Below are positions 14,878 through 22,852 of a stretch of DNA of 28,092 nt, one piece after another. Below the pieces are notes generated by a model that was given only the letters and a program-made list of their open reading frames with translations, made no database searches and had not been told where the DNA came from. The translations under genes were made by a program, and so were the position numbers. The number at the start of each line of letters is the position of its first letter. Position 1 is the stretch's first letter. Location of the stretch: contig JAFDAE010000051.1 in the NCBI GenBank assembly GCA_019314005.1, positions 1 through 28,092 on the forward strand, written 5' to 3'. Origin of the DNA: Deltaproteobacteria bacterium (lineage in GTDB: Bacteria; Desulfobacterota; Desulfobacteria; C00003060; C00003106).

Positions 14878-16089
14878 TTATGCCTTCGCAAAGGCCTGCA
14901 CTGCTGAATACAGTTTATCTGAATGTTGGTTCAAATGTTGCAAAATTACGGTGAAGTCAGGGTCGCTTTCACTATAGATATCAAGAGATTCAGCGAGAAC
15001 ATTCTTCCAGTCATCTCTGGTAAGACTCTGCAAGATATCGATAAATTCTTCCACCCTTACATGGGAGAATTCTCCAACTTTTTCTTTTATCTTTAAAGCA
15101 TCAAAGAAACCCTCGACTACTCCATCAATACAAAACTCCTCAGCCCATACAATGTCTCCTGTACCATCCAATCGATCAAGCCGCATTCTGACAGTTAGAT
15201 TGCATAGAAAATGTATGAGCGCTGCAAGCTTATTATTGGGCTCGTCTGTTGAAAAGGCTATCATCGGATCATAGCCTCGTACCGTGATCAATTTAACAGC
15301 TATTTGCCCATTATCAGGATCTGCCCTGACGATGAAATCTCCTGCCGAATGATGCCATGGGAAGATTTGCCTAAAGGTATCGATGTCATAATAAAGCGTG
15401 AGAATATTTGCCACTTGTTTGTATATCTCGCGGCCCTGTCTGTCGGAGGCAAACTTATAACCGTGATCATAGTCCCAGATAATTACCTTCTGTTTGGAGT
15501 CTATCGGGTCCACAGAGAGGTGGAACTCGTGATAACCGGTAAACCATTCCCCCAAAAACATCAGCGCTGACTCTTCCCTACTTTCTCCCGTCTGATATTT
15601 TTCTTCTCCCTTAAAGTATACATGGGGCAAAAAAGAAGGGAATTTTTTATGTAACTGTTTCAACACGGCAAACTCTCGATTCATACAATCTTTGCCATGC
15701 GGAGAGAATGTAACGTTTACCGCGAATCTGATTACTGTCTCCTTAAGGTATAATTCTATTTTTGCTACATGGTACATGGCCCCATGTTTTTCCGAGCGTA
15801 TAATAATTTCATCGACATCCCTTAGTGTAACCGTGTTCCCTACTCGATTGCTAACCGCTTCGAGCAATAATTTGTAAGAATCACGAGATATGAACTGTTT
15901 GACCATGCGTAAATAGCGGCCATATGTCAGTCTTGGTTCGGTTCCTTGCTCCGTCTTGGCGGGTATACCGGCAGCATCCGAGCGTGTCAGTACCAGGGGG
16001 GTGTTCTCTTTGGCTTCATCAATAACAACATCTCCATCAGGCGATGATGCTAAATATCTTATCGGTGGTTCGGAACGGGAGACCTTCAT
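14878..16089 (-). CDS. Conserved-looking hypothetical protein, 403 aa
   Basis: I do not recognise a family. The protein is soluble, with no signal peptide or membrane segment. Notable segments are GEWFTGYHEFHLS, VIIWDYDHGYKF, FPWHHSAGDFIVRADPDNGQ and VKLITVRGYDP. The Trp-His-His-x-x-Gly-Asp piece, following an alpha-helical region and preceding a hydrophobic strand, vaguely recalls the catalytic loop of aminoglycoside-phosphotransferase-like kinases, but no glycine loop or DxD pair is clear, so kinase function is only a guess. AGGA lies 9 nt before ATG 16089. Element J begins 23 bp upstream and must carry or displace its promoter. The frame continues past the TAA stop (see 14692-14877). Confidence 0.65.
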   Translation of the reverse strand: MKVSRSEPPIRYLASSPDGDVVIDEAKENTPLVLTRSDAAGIPAKTEQGTEPRLTYGRYLRMVKQFISRDSYKLLLEAVSNRVGNTVTLRDVDEIIIRSEKHGAMYHVAKIELYLKETVIRFAVNVTFSPHGKDCMNREFAVLKQLHKKFPSFLPHVYFKGEEKYQTGESREESALMFLGEWFTGYHEFHLSVDPIDSKQKVIIWDYDHGYKFASDRQGREIYKQVANILTLYYDIDTFRQIFPWHHSAGDFIVRADPDNGQIAVKLITVRGYDPMIAFSTDEPNNKLAALIHFLCNLTVRMRLDRLDGTGDIVWAEEFCIDGVVEGFFDALKIKEKVGEFSHVRVEEFIDILQSLTRDDWKNVLAESLDIYSESDPDFTVILQHLNQHSDKLYSAVQAFAKA

Positions 16090-16111
16090 TGGGTTGTATC
16101 CTAATATTGAT

Positions 16112-16293
16112 GAGTCAATTTCAAAACGTCCCCCTTTACCCGATCGCCGACTTCGCCATAGTAGCCTTGGCTACGACGGCTGAATCGGTGTCAGGCGGAA
16201 ATTCTAAGCCTCGAAATACGTCAAGTATTCCTGCGGGTTATAATTTTCGCCTTCCTTGACCTTGGGCAAAGTTGAACATTTTGAAACTGGCTC
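16112..16293. mobile_element. Element J: 182-bp MITE-like element, same family as element B, 5-bp target duplication TTGAT
   Basis: Ends are GAGTCAATTTCAAAACGT (16112) and the complementary ACATTTTGAAACTGGCTC (ending 16293). Exact TTGAT repeats flank it at 16107-16111 and 16294-16298. Read on the minus strand its core starts AAGGAAGGCGAAAAT and continues TAACC-x-x-C-x-GGAATAC, as in element B. An inner hairpin GTAGCCTTGGCTAC lies around 16161-16174. Together with the palindrome at 16411-16468 it accounts for most of the 413-bp gap 16090-16502, which holds no gene. Confidence 0.75.
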
Positions 16294-16410
16294 TTGATGA
16301 TTTCGTATAAAATAAGGTAATAGCTATGAACGGTTGTATATCGTATAGGAAAGAGCGGTGTCAAACAAGCTTGCTTTTAAACAAATAAATATCTATTATT
16401 TAGTAGGCAA

Positions 16411-16468
16411 GATCAACAGGATTATCACGATTTCTCTTTTTTAAAAATATCCTGTTTTATCCTGTCAA
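16411..16468. repeat. Short palindromic CAGGAT repeat
   Basis: ATCAACAGGATTATC (from 16412) on the left and GTTTTATCCTGTCAA on the right form imperfect inverted arms around an AT-rich centre. It ends 34 bp before the phosphomannomutase start and could form a hairpin in its leader. Confidence 0.5.
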
Positions 16469-16502
16469 AAAATTTTTGCCAAACTGTCAGAGGTGCTATC
16501 TT

Positions 16503-17867
16503 ATGGAGCAAACAGCAGACAGAATCCCCTGTTTTAAGGCATACGATATCCGGGGAAGGATACCGGATGAGTTACACCCTTTCCTGGCATACCAAATCGG
16601 CCGGGCCTATGCGGGATTTATCCGTCCGAAACGCGTTGTTGTAGGACATGACATACGTCTTTCAAGCGCTGAACTTAGCGAATCACTCACAGAGGGCCTT
16701 ACCGAAAGCGGAGTAGATGTCTTTGATATCGGGATGTGCGGGACCGAACAGATCTACTTTGCCACCTTTCACGAAGAGATGGACGGCGGGATTATGATTA
16801 CCGCCAGTCACAACCCCCGTGATTATAATGGGATGAAACTTGTCAGAGAGGAGTCACGCCCCATCAGCGGAGACAGCGGCCTTCGAGAAATAGAGGCCAT
16901 GATTGCAAACAAAAAACTTCCCTCTCTTTTGATGTCCGGCTCGGTTCATACGCTGGATATTCAAAAGGACTACATTGAGCATCTGCTCAGTTATGTGGAT
17001 CGATCCGTATTGAAGCCTTTCAAGGTGGTAGTCAACGCTGGCAATGGTTGCGCGGGGCCTGTAATTGACCTCCTCGAACCGCACCTGCCTTTTAATTTCA
17101 TAAAAGTATTTCACGAACCTGACGGAACATTTCCCCATGGCATTCCGAATCCGCTTCTCCCTGAAAATCGCGCCGTAACCATGGAAGCAGTCAAAAAGCA
17201 CCGTGCGGACATAGGCATTGCCTGGGATGGAGATTTTGATCGCTGCTTCTTATTTGATGAAAACGGGGCATTTATAGAAGGCTACTATATAGTTGGTCTC
17301 CTGGCAGACGCGATGCTTCGCCGTCACTCCGGAGCCAAGATCATTCACGATCCTCGCCTGACATGGAACACCATAGAGATCGTTAAAAAAAATGGAGGAA
17401 TCCCTGTCCAAAGCAAGACAGGGCACGCCTTTATCAAGGAGCGGATGCGTGCCGAGGACGCGGTATACGGTGGAGAGATGTCAGGGCATCACTACTTCAA
17501 AGATTTTGCGTATTGCGACAGCGGGATGATCCCGTGGCTCTCTGTCCTTGAAACCATGAGCAAAACCGGAAAACCTCTCTCCGAATTAGTGAGCGAGCGG
17601 ATGAAACAGTTTCCGGCCAGCGGTGAGATCAACCGTAGACTTCAGGACCCTGACGCAGCTATTCAACGAGTCGAGAACGCTTTTAAAGAAAGCGCCCTTT
17701 CTGTTGACTACACGGATGGTGTAGGCATGGAATTTGACCGATGGCGGTTCAACCTCCGTAAGTCCAATACCGAGCCGGTATTACGATTAAATGTCGAGTC
17801 ACGGGAAGATAGTGATTTGATGAGGCAAAAAACAGAAGGTATATTGGAGCTTATAGATAGGGTCTAA
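16503..17867 (+). CDS. manB: Phosphomannomutase, CpsG/ManB type
   Basis: A 454-aa alpha-D-phosphohexomutase interconverting mannose-6-phosphate and mannose-1-phosphate for GDP-mannose synthesis (some relatives also act on glucose phosphates). The start [15 protein letters not shown], the segment [17 protein letters not shown] and the active-site loop [20 protein letters not shown] closely resemble enterobacterial CpsG. Ser102 is the phosphoryl carrier, GDFDRCF is the metal-binding loop (D-x-D-R), [10 protein letters not shown] the sugar-binding loop and [12 protein letters not shown] the phosphate-binding loop. I use ATG 16503 (AGAGGT 9 nt upstream), not a TTG at 16476. It stands alone; mannosyl glycans are also the theme of the GH130 genes at 1-1981. 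Confidence 0.92.
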   Translation: MEQTADRIPCFKAYDIRGRIPDELHPFLAYQIGRAYAGFIRPKRVVVGHDIRLSSAELSESLTEGLTESGVDVFDIGMCGTEQIYFATFHEEMDGGIMITASHNPRDYNGMKLVREESRPISGDSGLREIEAMIANKKLPSLLMSGSVHTLDIQKDYIEHLLSYVDRSVLKPFKVVVNAGNGCAGPVIDLLEPHLPFNFIKVFHEPDGTFPHGIPNPLLPENRAVTMEAVKKHRADIGIAWDGDFDRCFLFDENGAFIEGYYIVGLLADAMLRRHSGAKIIHDPRLTWNTIEIVKKNGGIPVQSKTGHAFIKERMRAEDAVYGGEMSGHHYFKDFAYCDSGMIPWLSVLETMSKTGKPLSELVSERMKQFPASGEINRRLQDPDAAIQRVENAFKESALSVDYTDGVGMEFDRWRFNLRKSNTEPVLRLNVESREDSDLMRQKTEGILELIDRV

Positions 17868-18079
17868 TGAGCGGAGGTCTATCTTGACATTAATAACAAA
17901 ACTCTGATAGGCATCAATATGTTTTAGTTAAATTGTCGTTGAGACTCATACTGTTCTTCTCATCTTTCTTTTATCTCTCGTTTCTACTTGACCACTTCAC
18001 TTCTTGCGGTTTCTATGATTTCAGGTCTGTCACGTTGTAATTGTTTCAATGGAATGCCTTCTTAAAGGACATACACAAA

Positions 18080-19594
18080 ATGGACAATAACAATACAACA
18101 AGAGAACAGCTTATTGCTGAACTGGAGAAATTGCGTCAGCGGACAGCCCAATTGGAAACGTTAGAAGTGGAACATAGGCTATCTTTGGAGGTGGGGCACA
18201 GTGAAGAAAGGCTGGCGGGTATTATCGCCTCAATAACCGACCACATGAGCATGATGGACGAGGATCACAACATTGTGTGGGCCAATACCATTGCGTACGA
18301 TCTCTTCGGGTCCGACCTGGTCGGGAGGAAGTGTTATAGTGCGTACCATGGATACGACAAGCCGTGCGATGCATGTTTGGTGAGCAAATGTTTTCACGAT
18401 GGGGAAGTTCACGAACATGAAACAAAGATTATAGGGGCCGACGGAACGCCCATGACATTCTGGTGTACGGCCAGTGTGGCCGAACGGAACAGCAACGGCA
18501 GACCAAAGTTGGTGGTCGAGATCTCCCGCGATATTACCGACCGAAAGCGGGCCGAGCAAGACCTGCGGCAGTATCGCTTGCATCTTGAGAAGCTTGTAAG
18601 CGAGCGCACCGCCGAATTGCAGAATGCTAATGAACAGCTTCAGCATGAGATAAACGAGCGCCGGCGGGCTGAGGTAAAAGTGAGGGAGATGGCGAATAGA
18701 TTTAAAACCATCTTTGATTCCGTCAATGACGTCCTGACAGTCATTGATAAACACCACACAGTCACAGAAGCGAACCGCTACCGTCTTGCGGTGTCGGGTT
18801 TGACCCGACAACAGGTCATCGGGAAAAAATGTTACGAAGTATTTCAGCGCCAGGATACGCCGTGCGAGATATGTCCGGCAATGCCTGTTTTTGGAAAAGG
18901 CGAACCGGTTCGCCTGGAAAAACCGGTGGTGGCGAAAGACGGAACTGTAAAATATTTTGATGCTCAGGGGACCCCCATTTTTGATGATGAGGGGAATGTA
19001 GTTGAGGTGATAAGCTCAGCACGGGATATCACTGAGAAGAAGCAGGCGGAGAAAGCATTGATGGCCGCTGCGCGGCAATGGCAGACCACGTTCGATGCTA
19101 TCAGCGATGGGGTGTGTTTGCTGGAACGGAATAGAAAGATTCTGCGCTGCAACAAGGCGATGACCAAAATCCTTGGCATATCTCCCGACGAGATCATTGG
19201 CGCGACGTGTTGGGAAGTGGTGCACGGGGCTACAGAGCCCGTCGAGGAATGTCCCATTGTCCGCATGTACGAGACCCACCGCAGGGCCACGAGGGTTCTC
19301 ACAATAGATAACCGCTGGTATAATGTTTCCGTTGATCCGGTGCTGACTGAGTCAGGTGAGATAGCAGGGGCCGTTCACATCATGTCGAATATTACCTCTC
19401 AAAAGGAGGCAGAAGAAGTAAAAAGAAAACTTGCAACCGAACTTCAAGAGGTCCGGAAAATGCAGGCAATAGGGACGCTGGCCGGCGGCATAGCCCATGA
19501 CTTCAACAACAGGTTCAAAACGGCGTTAAACTCACGAGGCAGCTCCTGGGATACGCGAGAAAAGGACGATATGAGGTCAAGCCGATCGACCTGA
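18080..19594 (+). CDS. 5' fragment: PAS-domain sensor part of the broken kinase
   Basis: About 504 residues with a coiled-coil start ([17 protein letters not shown]), then three PAS domains each followed by a linker of the type [12 protein letters not shown] / [12 protein letters not shown] / [14 protein letters not shown]1 and PAS2 carry a Cys cluster, [16 protein letters not shown] and [20 protein letters not shown]3 has a variant with ATCWEVVHG and EECP. A long helix ([20 protein letters not shown]) joins PAS1 to PAS2. It ends with the phosphoacceptor His in GGIAHDFNN plus 27 out-of-frame residues. I prefer ATG 18080 (AAAGGA upstream) to the TTG at 18041. No membrane segment, so it would sense a cytoplasmic signal. 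Confidence 0.75.
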   Translation: MDNNNTTREQLIAELEKLRQRTAQLETLEVEHRLSLEVGHSEERLAGIIASITDHMSMMDEDHNIVWANTIAYDLFGSDLVGRKCYSAYHGYDKPCDACLVSKCFHDGEVHEHETKIIGADGTPMTFWCTASVAERNSNGRPKLVVEISRDITDRKRAEQDLRQYRLHLEKLVSERTAELQNANEQLQHEINERRRAEVKVREMANRFKTIFDSVNDVLTVIDKHHTVTEANRYRLAVSGLTRQQVIGKKCYEVFQRQDTPCEICPAMPVFGKGEPVRLEKPVVAKDGTVKYFDAQGTPIFDDEGNVVEVISSARDITEKKQAEKALMAAARQWQTTFDAISDGVCLLERNRKILRCNKAMTKILGISPDEIIGATCWEVVHGATEPVEECPIVRMYETHRRATRVLTIDNRWYNVSVDPVLTESGEIAGAVHIMSNITSQKEAEEVKRKLATELQEVRKMQAIGTLAGGIAHDFNNRFKTALNSRGSSWDTREKDDMRSSRST

Positions 19595-19599
19595 ACAAG

Positions 19600-20472
19600 G
19601 TGGTTAAAGAGAGCTCTGCAACATTTGCCAGAACCAGAAGAGAGGTTACGGTGCATCGAGAGCTCGCTGAAAACGTGTTCGTGATCGAAGCAGACCAGGG
19701 ACAGATTGAGCAGGCCCTGCTGAACCTGTATGTAAATGCCGCGGATGCCATGCCGGGTGGCGGAGACCTTACCTTGAAGACTATGAATACGACCCACGAC
19801 GACATGAAGGATACAGTGTATGATGCACGGCCCGGCAGATTTGTCTTATTAACCGTCACTGACACAGGTACGGGGATGGACAAAGAAATCCGAGAGCGCA
19901 TCTTTGAACCCTTCTTTACAACTAAAGAAATGGGAGGCGGAACAGGTCTTGGGCTGGCGTCTGTTTACGGCGTTATTAAAGGCCATGACGGCCATATCCA
20001 CGTCGATTCCGAGCAGGGGCGCGGAACGACCTTCAGTATTTATCTGCCGGCGTCGGACAAAAAGCTCGAAACGGGTGTCAAGCCTGCCGAACAGATCGCC
20101 CGGGGAAGCGGCACCGTGCTGATTGTCGATGACGAACCGATCGTTCTGGATGTGGGAGCCGAGATGCTCGAACAAATGGGCTTTACAACACTGAAGGCCA
20201 TGGGAGGGGAAGAAGCCCTTTCGATATATCAAAAAAACAAGGATACCATAGATCTGGTCATTCTGGACATGGTCATGCCGGACATGGGTGGCGGTGAGGT
20301 CTATGATCGCATCAAAACGATCAATCCCGGCGCGAAAGTCCTTCTTTCAAGCGGGTACAGTATAGACGGCCAGGCAAAAAGTATATTGGATCGTGGCTGT
20401 GATGGTTTTCTTCAGAAGCCCTTTACCTTGCAACAGCTGTCCGAGAAAACAAAAGAGTTGTTAGACGGGTAG
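19600..20472 (+). CDS. 3' fragment: HATPase_c plus receiver domain of the broken kinase
   Basis: A 290-residue ORF from a GTG that has no real ribosome site. It holds the kinase ATP-binding domain: N-box [19 protein letters not shown]1 [10 protein letters not shown]-box EPFFTTK and G2 [10 protein letters not shown] receiver domain follows with acidic pocket VDDEP, phosphoacceptor Asp in [17 protein letters not shown], and the conserved Lys in FLQKPF. Alone it lacks the phosphoacceptor His, so it cannot act as a normal kinase. It ends 2 bp before the stop of the convergent gene at 20475-20867. Confidence 0.75.
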   Translation: MVKESSATFARTRREVTVHRELAENVFVIEADQGQIEQALLNLYVNAADAMPGGGDLTLKTMNTTHDDMKDTVYDARPGRFVLLTVTDTGTGMDKEIRERIFEPFFTTKEMGGGTGLGLASVYGVIKGHDGHIHVDSEQGRGTTFSIYLPASDKKLETGVKPAEQIARGSGTVLIVDDEPIVLDVGAEMLEQMGFTTLKAMGGEEALSIYQKNKDTIDLVILDMVMPDMGGGEVYDRIKTINPGAKVLLSSGYSIDGQAKSILDRGCDGFLQKPFTLQQLSEKTKELLDG

Positions 20473-20474
20473 GG

Positions 20475-20867
20475 TTATAGAATTTCGACCCTAAAGCCGC
20501 TCCAGGCGTGACCGGCGTCGGCAATTTTTTCCAATAGTCCGTTCTTGTCAAACCGGCCGTAAATCTGCGAGGTGTCCCACAGTTCCAGGACCTTCCGGTC
20601 CAGGCTAACCAGGAACCGCCCTCCTCCAGCCACCTCAAGGTCCGGGTCGCCCACTTCCAGCATTCCCTTGGTGATCCAGCGGTGGGCCACGGCATTGTCC
20701 GAGAGGAACTGGCCGAGGATCTGGTTGTGGTAGCGATGGAGCTCAAACGTAGCAAAAACCAGGTATTCCTGGTTGCGCCAGGTAAACTGCAAAAACTTGC
20801 CGGCATATTCTGACTGATGTTGCGGGTTGCCGGAGCCCGGATAGTCAAGAATCACGGTTTTTGGCAT
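20475..20867 (-). CDS. Small protein, possibly Janus/Ocnus (phosphohistidine phosphatase-like) fold
   Basis: A 130-aa soluble protein, MPKTVILDYPGSG to FRVEIL. By eye its second half parallels the 14-kDa phosphohistidine phosphatase fold: a His after Tyr (HRYHNQIL) where the catalytic His of that family sits, then EVAGGGRFLV, a D-x-K pair (LDRKVLELW), SQIYGRF and a last strand SGFRVEI. Identity is low, so the assignment is tentative and enzymatic activity is not shown. Start at ATG 20867 is supported by GGAG 8 nt upstream; the frame runs on to 20960 through repeat element G, which I take as noncoding. It is convergent with the broken kinase gene (2-bp gap), an intriguing neighbour for a possible phosphohistidine phosphatase. 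Confidence 0.5.
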   Translation of the reverse strand: MPKTVILDYPGSGNPQHQSEYAGKFLQFTWRNQEYLVFATFELHRYHNQILGQFLSDNAVAHRWITKGMLEVGDPDLEVAGGGRFLVSLDRKVLELWDTSQIYGRFDKNGLLEKIADAGHAWSGFRVEIL

Positions 20868-20880
20868 CTCTTTTACTCCA

Positions 20881-20955
20881 TAGGAGGCTGTCCGAGAATT
20901 TTGTCTCGTTCTCACTTCTTTTTCGTTACGGACATAATTCTCGGACAGTCTCCTA
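20881..20955. mobile_element. Element G: 75-bp palindromic element bounded by TA, at the sprT-like 3' end
   Basis: Ends TAGGAGGCTGTCCGAGAATT (20881-20900) and AATTCTCGGACAGTCTCCTA (20936-20955) are inverted repeats with one mismatch in 20. Both termini are TA, the pattern left by Tc1/mariner-IS630-type insertions, but no transposase is near. It supplies the last 14 codons and TGA stop of the metalloprotease gene and ends right at the ribosome site of the 20475-20867 gene. Confidence 0.65.
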
Positions 20956-22102
20956 ACCAAAAAATTTTGTTTACGACTTTCTCGGTAATTCCTTTAGAAA
21001 CAACCAGCTTTCTTCCTACCTTCATCCCGTCTTTTAATATGGTATCATCCTGACTTGAAACCTTTCTTCTGAAGCTCGTGGTGCGGGGATATCTATGAGC
21101 GGCATATTCCAGGAGCAATGGGTCGGCAATCTTGATGAGCTCACGCTCCCGTCCGCCACCGCGAGGTACGAACGGGCGGGTATCCGCAGCCTTAGTTTTC
21201 GCTGCATGACGCGATTTCAGTTTGGAGCGAAATCCTTCTATAATACCGACTGCGAAATCAGTCTTGCGATAGCGATTCAATCTCTTGTCTTGATTGTACC
21301 GAAGCCACTGAGAATTAATAAAATGCCGCACGAAGTCATGGACATAACAGGCTATTTTTATGTTGTGCATGGTTCCGCTGATTTCCAATACACGCCCCAT
21401 TTTACCTCTTTCCAGCACATAGGCAGACACCCACAGCCCATAGACAAAATAAAAATCCTGTAGTAGGTGTGCAAGGTGATACTCTTCACGGAAATGACGC
21501 AAAACGGGGTTGCCGACAAAAACACTTACAAACTCTCGGTCTTCATTATGGGCTAAGAGATCAAGATTATACTTAGCAATGCACTCATGGGCCTTGGCCA
21601 TGGCTAGTTCAGCTTCATGCCGGTTGTGACTTTCTGCCAGTGCCATGAGCTTCTTGACCCGAAGCATAATTTTGTCTTCCGGACGTGATAATTCTTGAGA
21701 AACCCGTTCGTCGAACGGCCTGTACGTTTCCGAGGCCTTTGGATTGGCCCGGAGGAGGTGACAGGCCCTAAGGAATGTTGGCCCGTGCGGCGGCTCACCG
21801 TCAGCACCGAAAACTTTGTCTGCAAACTGATGGGCCATTTCGTGCAGAAGCACCTTGCGAACAGCGTCCCAGGGATGGTTAAGTACAAGCTTCTGACTTA
21901 GACAAATCTCGCCTCTTTCACGGGACCAATACCCAAGATTGTTCCTCATGTCCCTGAGACTAAAGAGGGGCTTGCGCATCAATTTCCTATGCGAGGAATC
22001 CAAAACCCATAAAGAGTTTTTCCATTCGCAGGCCAGCCCATGAAGAATCCGGCGTTCCAGTTCCTCCTGGAGCAGAATGCTTTTCTGATTCGATGAGTAC
22101 AT
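20912..22102 (-). CDS. SprT-like zinc metalloprotease with DUF2786 domain
   Basis: A 396-aa cytosolic protein. Residues 10-125 are SprT-like, with the zincin motif LLHEMAHQF (H87, E88, H91) and a likely third ligand H106 in GEPPHGPTF. Residues 142-182 match DUF2786 (KIMLRVKKLMALAESHNRHE AELAMAKAHE), followed by a conserved partner region with HDFVRHFINSQWLRYNQ. The SprT part suggests peptidase activity on protein or protein-DNA targets, but the family is not well characterised in bacteria. The last 14 residues (LGDCPRIMSVTKKK) are encoded by repeat element G, so the true C-terminus has been altered. Good Shine-Dalgarno sequence is not obvious before ATG 22102. Confidence 0.8.
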   Translation of the reverse strand: MYSSNQKSILLQEELERRILHGLACEWKNSLWVLDSSHRKLMRKPLFSLRDMRNNLGYWSRERGEICLSQKLVLNHPWDAVRKVLLHEMAHQFADKVFGADGEPPHGPTFLRACHLLRANPKASETYRPFDERVSQELSRPEDKIMLRVKKLMALAESHNRHEAELAMAKAHECIAKYNLDLLAHNEDREFVSVFVGNPVLRHFREEYHLAHLLQDFYFVYGLWVSAYVLERGKMGRVLEISGTMHNIKIACYVHDFVRHFINSQWLRYNQDKRLNRYRKTDFAVGIIEGFRSKLKSRHAAKTKAADTRPFVPRGGGRERELIKIADPLLLEYAAHRYPRTTSFRRKVSSQDDTILKDGMKVGRKLVVSKGITEKVVNKIFWLGDCPRIMSVTKKK

Positions 22103-22168
22103 GATTGGACTTTTTACGAAGTCATCAAAGTTGAAAGTTCAAAGAAAAAGACTAATTAATCCTTTATC

Positions 22169-22283
22169 GTAACTACTCAGGTTCACAGTTCCGGGGTTCA
22201 CGGTTCAAGGTTAGAGCGATGAGAATTGAACGTTTTGAAGATATTGAACCTTGAACCCTGAACCCAACAACCTGAGTAGTTAC
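22169..22283. mobile_element. Element H: 115-bp MITE-like element with 8-bp target duplication CCTTTATC
   Basis: Exact 13-bp terminal inverted repeats GTAACTACTCAGG and CCTGAGTAGTTAC. Direct repeats CCTTTATC lie directly outside at 22161-22168 and 22284-22291. The arms continue inward as 7-bp repeats (GGTTCAC/GGTTCAA units on the left, TTGAACC units on the right), so most of the element pairs with itself. No coding content. With element E it fills most of the 481-bp gap 22103-22583, where I see no other gene. Confidence 0.8.
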
Positions 22284-22401
22284 CCTTTATCATTGAAGCG
22301 ATTTTTTTACCATAAGATTTCGAAGATTTCTTGACGAAATAAGAACGCTACGATAGCTTGATTTTGAACAAAATTGAACATTTTTTAAAGGTCTCATTTA
22401 A

Positions 22402-22562
22402 ACCTAAGTTGAGCGATTCTTGACTCGATCTGCACCAATCTCTTGCGCATCAAGAGCTTGCGAAAATCCTCGACATATCCACGGGTATGCCTGCGGTTTT
22501 CGCAAACCTTGCTACATCAAGATATTGGCACATCTCTTCCTGAAAAATCGCTTAACTTAGGT
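22402..22562. mobile_element. Element E: 161-bp inverted-repeat element, possible 3-bp duplication TAA
   Basis: Ends ACCTAAGTTGAGCGATT (22402) and AATCGCTTAACTTAGGT (22562) pair with one mismatch; TAA lies on both outer sides. A second palindrome inside, TTGCGAAAATCC and GGTTTTCGCAA (about 22458 and 22495), makes an inner hairpin. It ends 8 bp before the ribosome site of the small ORF at 22584. Confidence 0.6.
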
Positions 22563-22583
22563 TAAAGAAAGGAGAAATTTTCT

Positions 22584-22745
22584 ATGGCTACAAGAACTCA
22601 AAAAATTCGATCCCTTGAAAGAGCTTATGAAATCACAAGGGCTTACGCACGTAGTGGTGATATAAACCTTAAATTTACAACCGTTTTGGAAGACATGTAC
22701 CAGAAACTGGTTGAGCTCGAAGAAGATGCCGATAAAGAAGGGTAG
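22584..22745 (+). CDS. Small hypothetical protein, 53 aa
   Basis: A short ORF: MATRTQKIRSLERAYEIT at the start and a very acidic end, ELEEDADKEG. It is predicted to be mostly helical (two amphipathic helices around RAYARSGDINLKF), with no Cys and no membrane segment. AAAGGAG lies 9 nt before ATG, stronger than for many larger genes here, which is the main reason to call it. I recognise no family. The next gene (OYE-Usp) starts 107 bp downstream on the same strand. Confidence 0.6.
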   Translation: MATRTQKIRSLERAYEITRAYARSGDINLKFTTVLEDMYQKLVELEEDADKEG

Positions 22746-22852
22746 TACGTCTGTTTTGACTTCGCTTTCACCTTGCTTTTTCACAGCAGATGATACATAT
22801 TTTTTAAGGCGATGGTATGTAAACTATGTGCCAATAAGAGGGGGTCTAACCA

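Larger units (their letters stand above)
18080..20472 (+). pseudogene. Hybrid sensor histidine kinase gene broken by deletion plus frameshift
   Basis: The two ORFs 18080-19594 and 19600-20472 together encode a PAS-PAS-PAS-HisKA-HATPase-REC protein, but the frame changes inside the dimerisation/phosphoacceptor domain. The 5' ORF reads GGIAHDFNN and then loses homology. From 19510 the other frame resumes the family sequence, [20 protein letters not shown], and runs on without a break into the second ORF. Compared with relatives, about 30 residues between HDFNN and the (D/K)LT(R/K)QLLG motif are missing, so this is an internal deletion that is not a multiple of three, near 19505-19512. A one-base error alone would not explain it. 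Confidence 0.8.
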
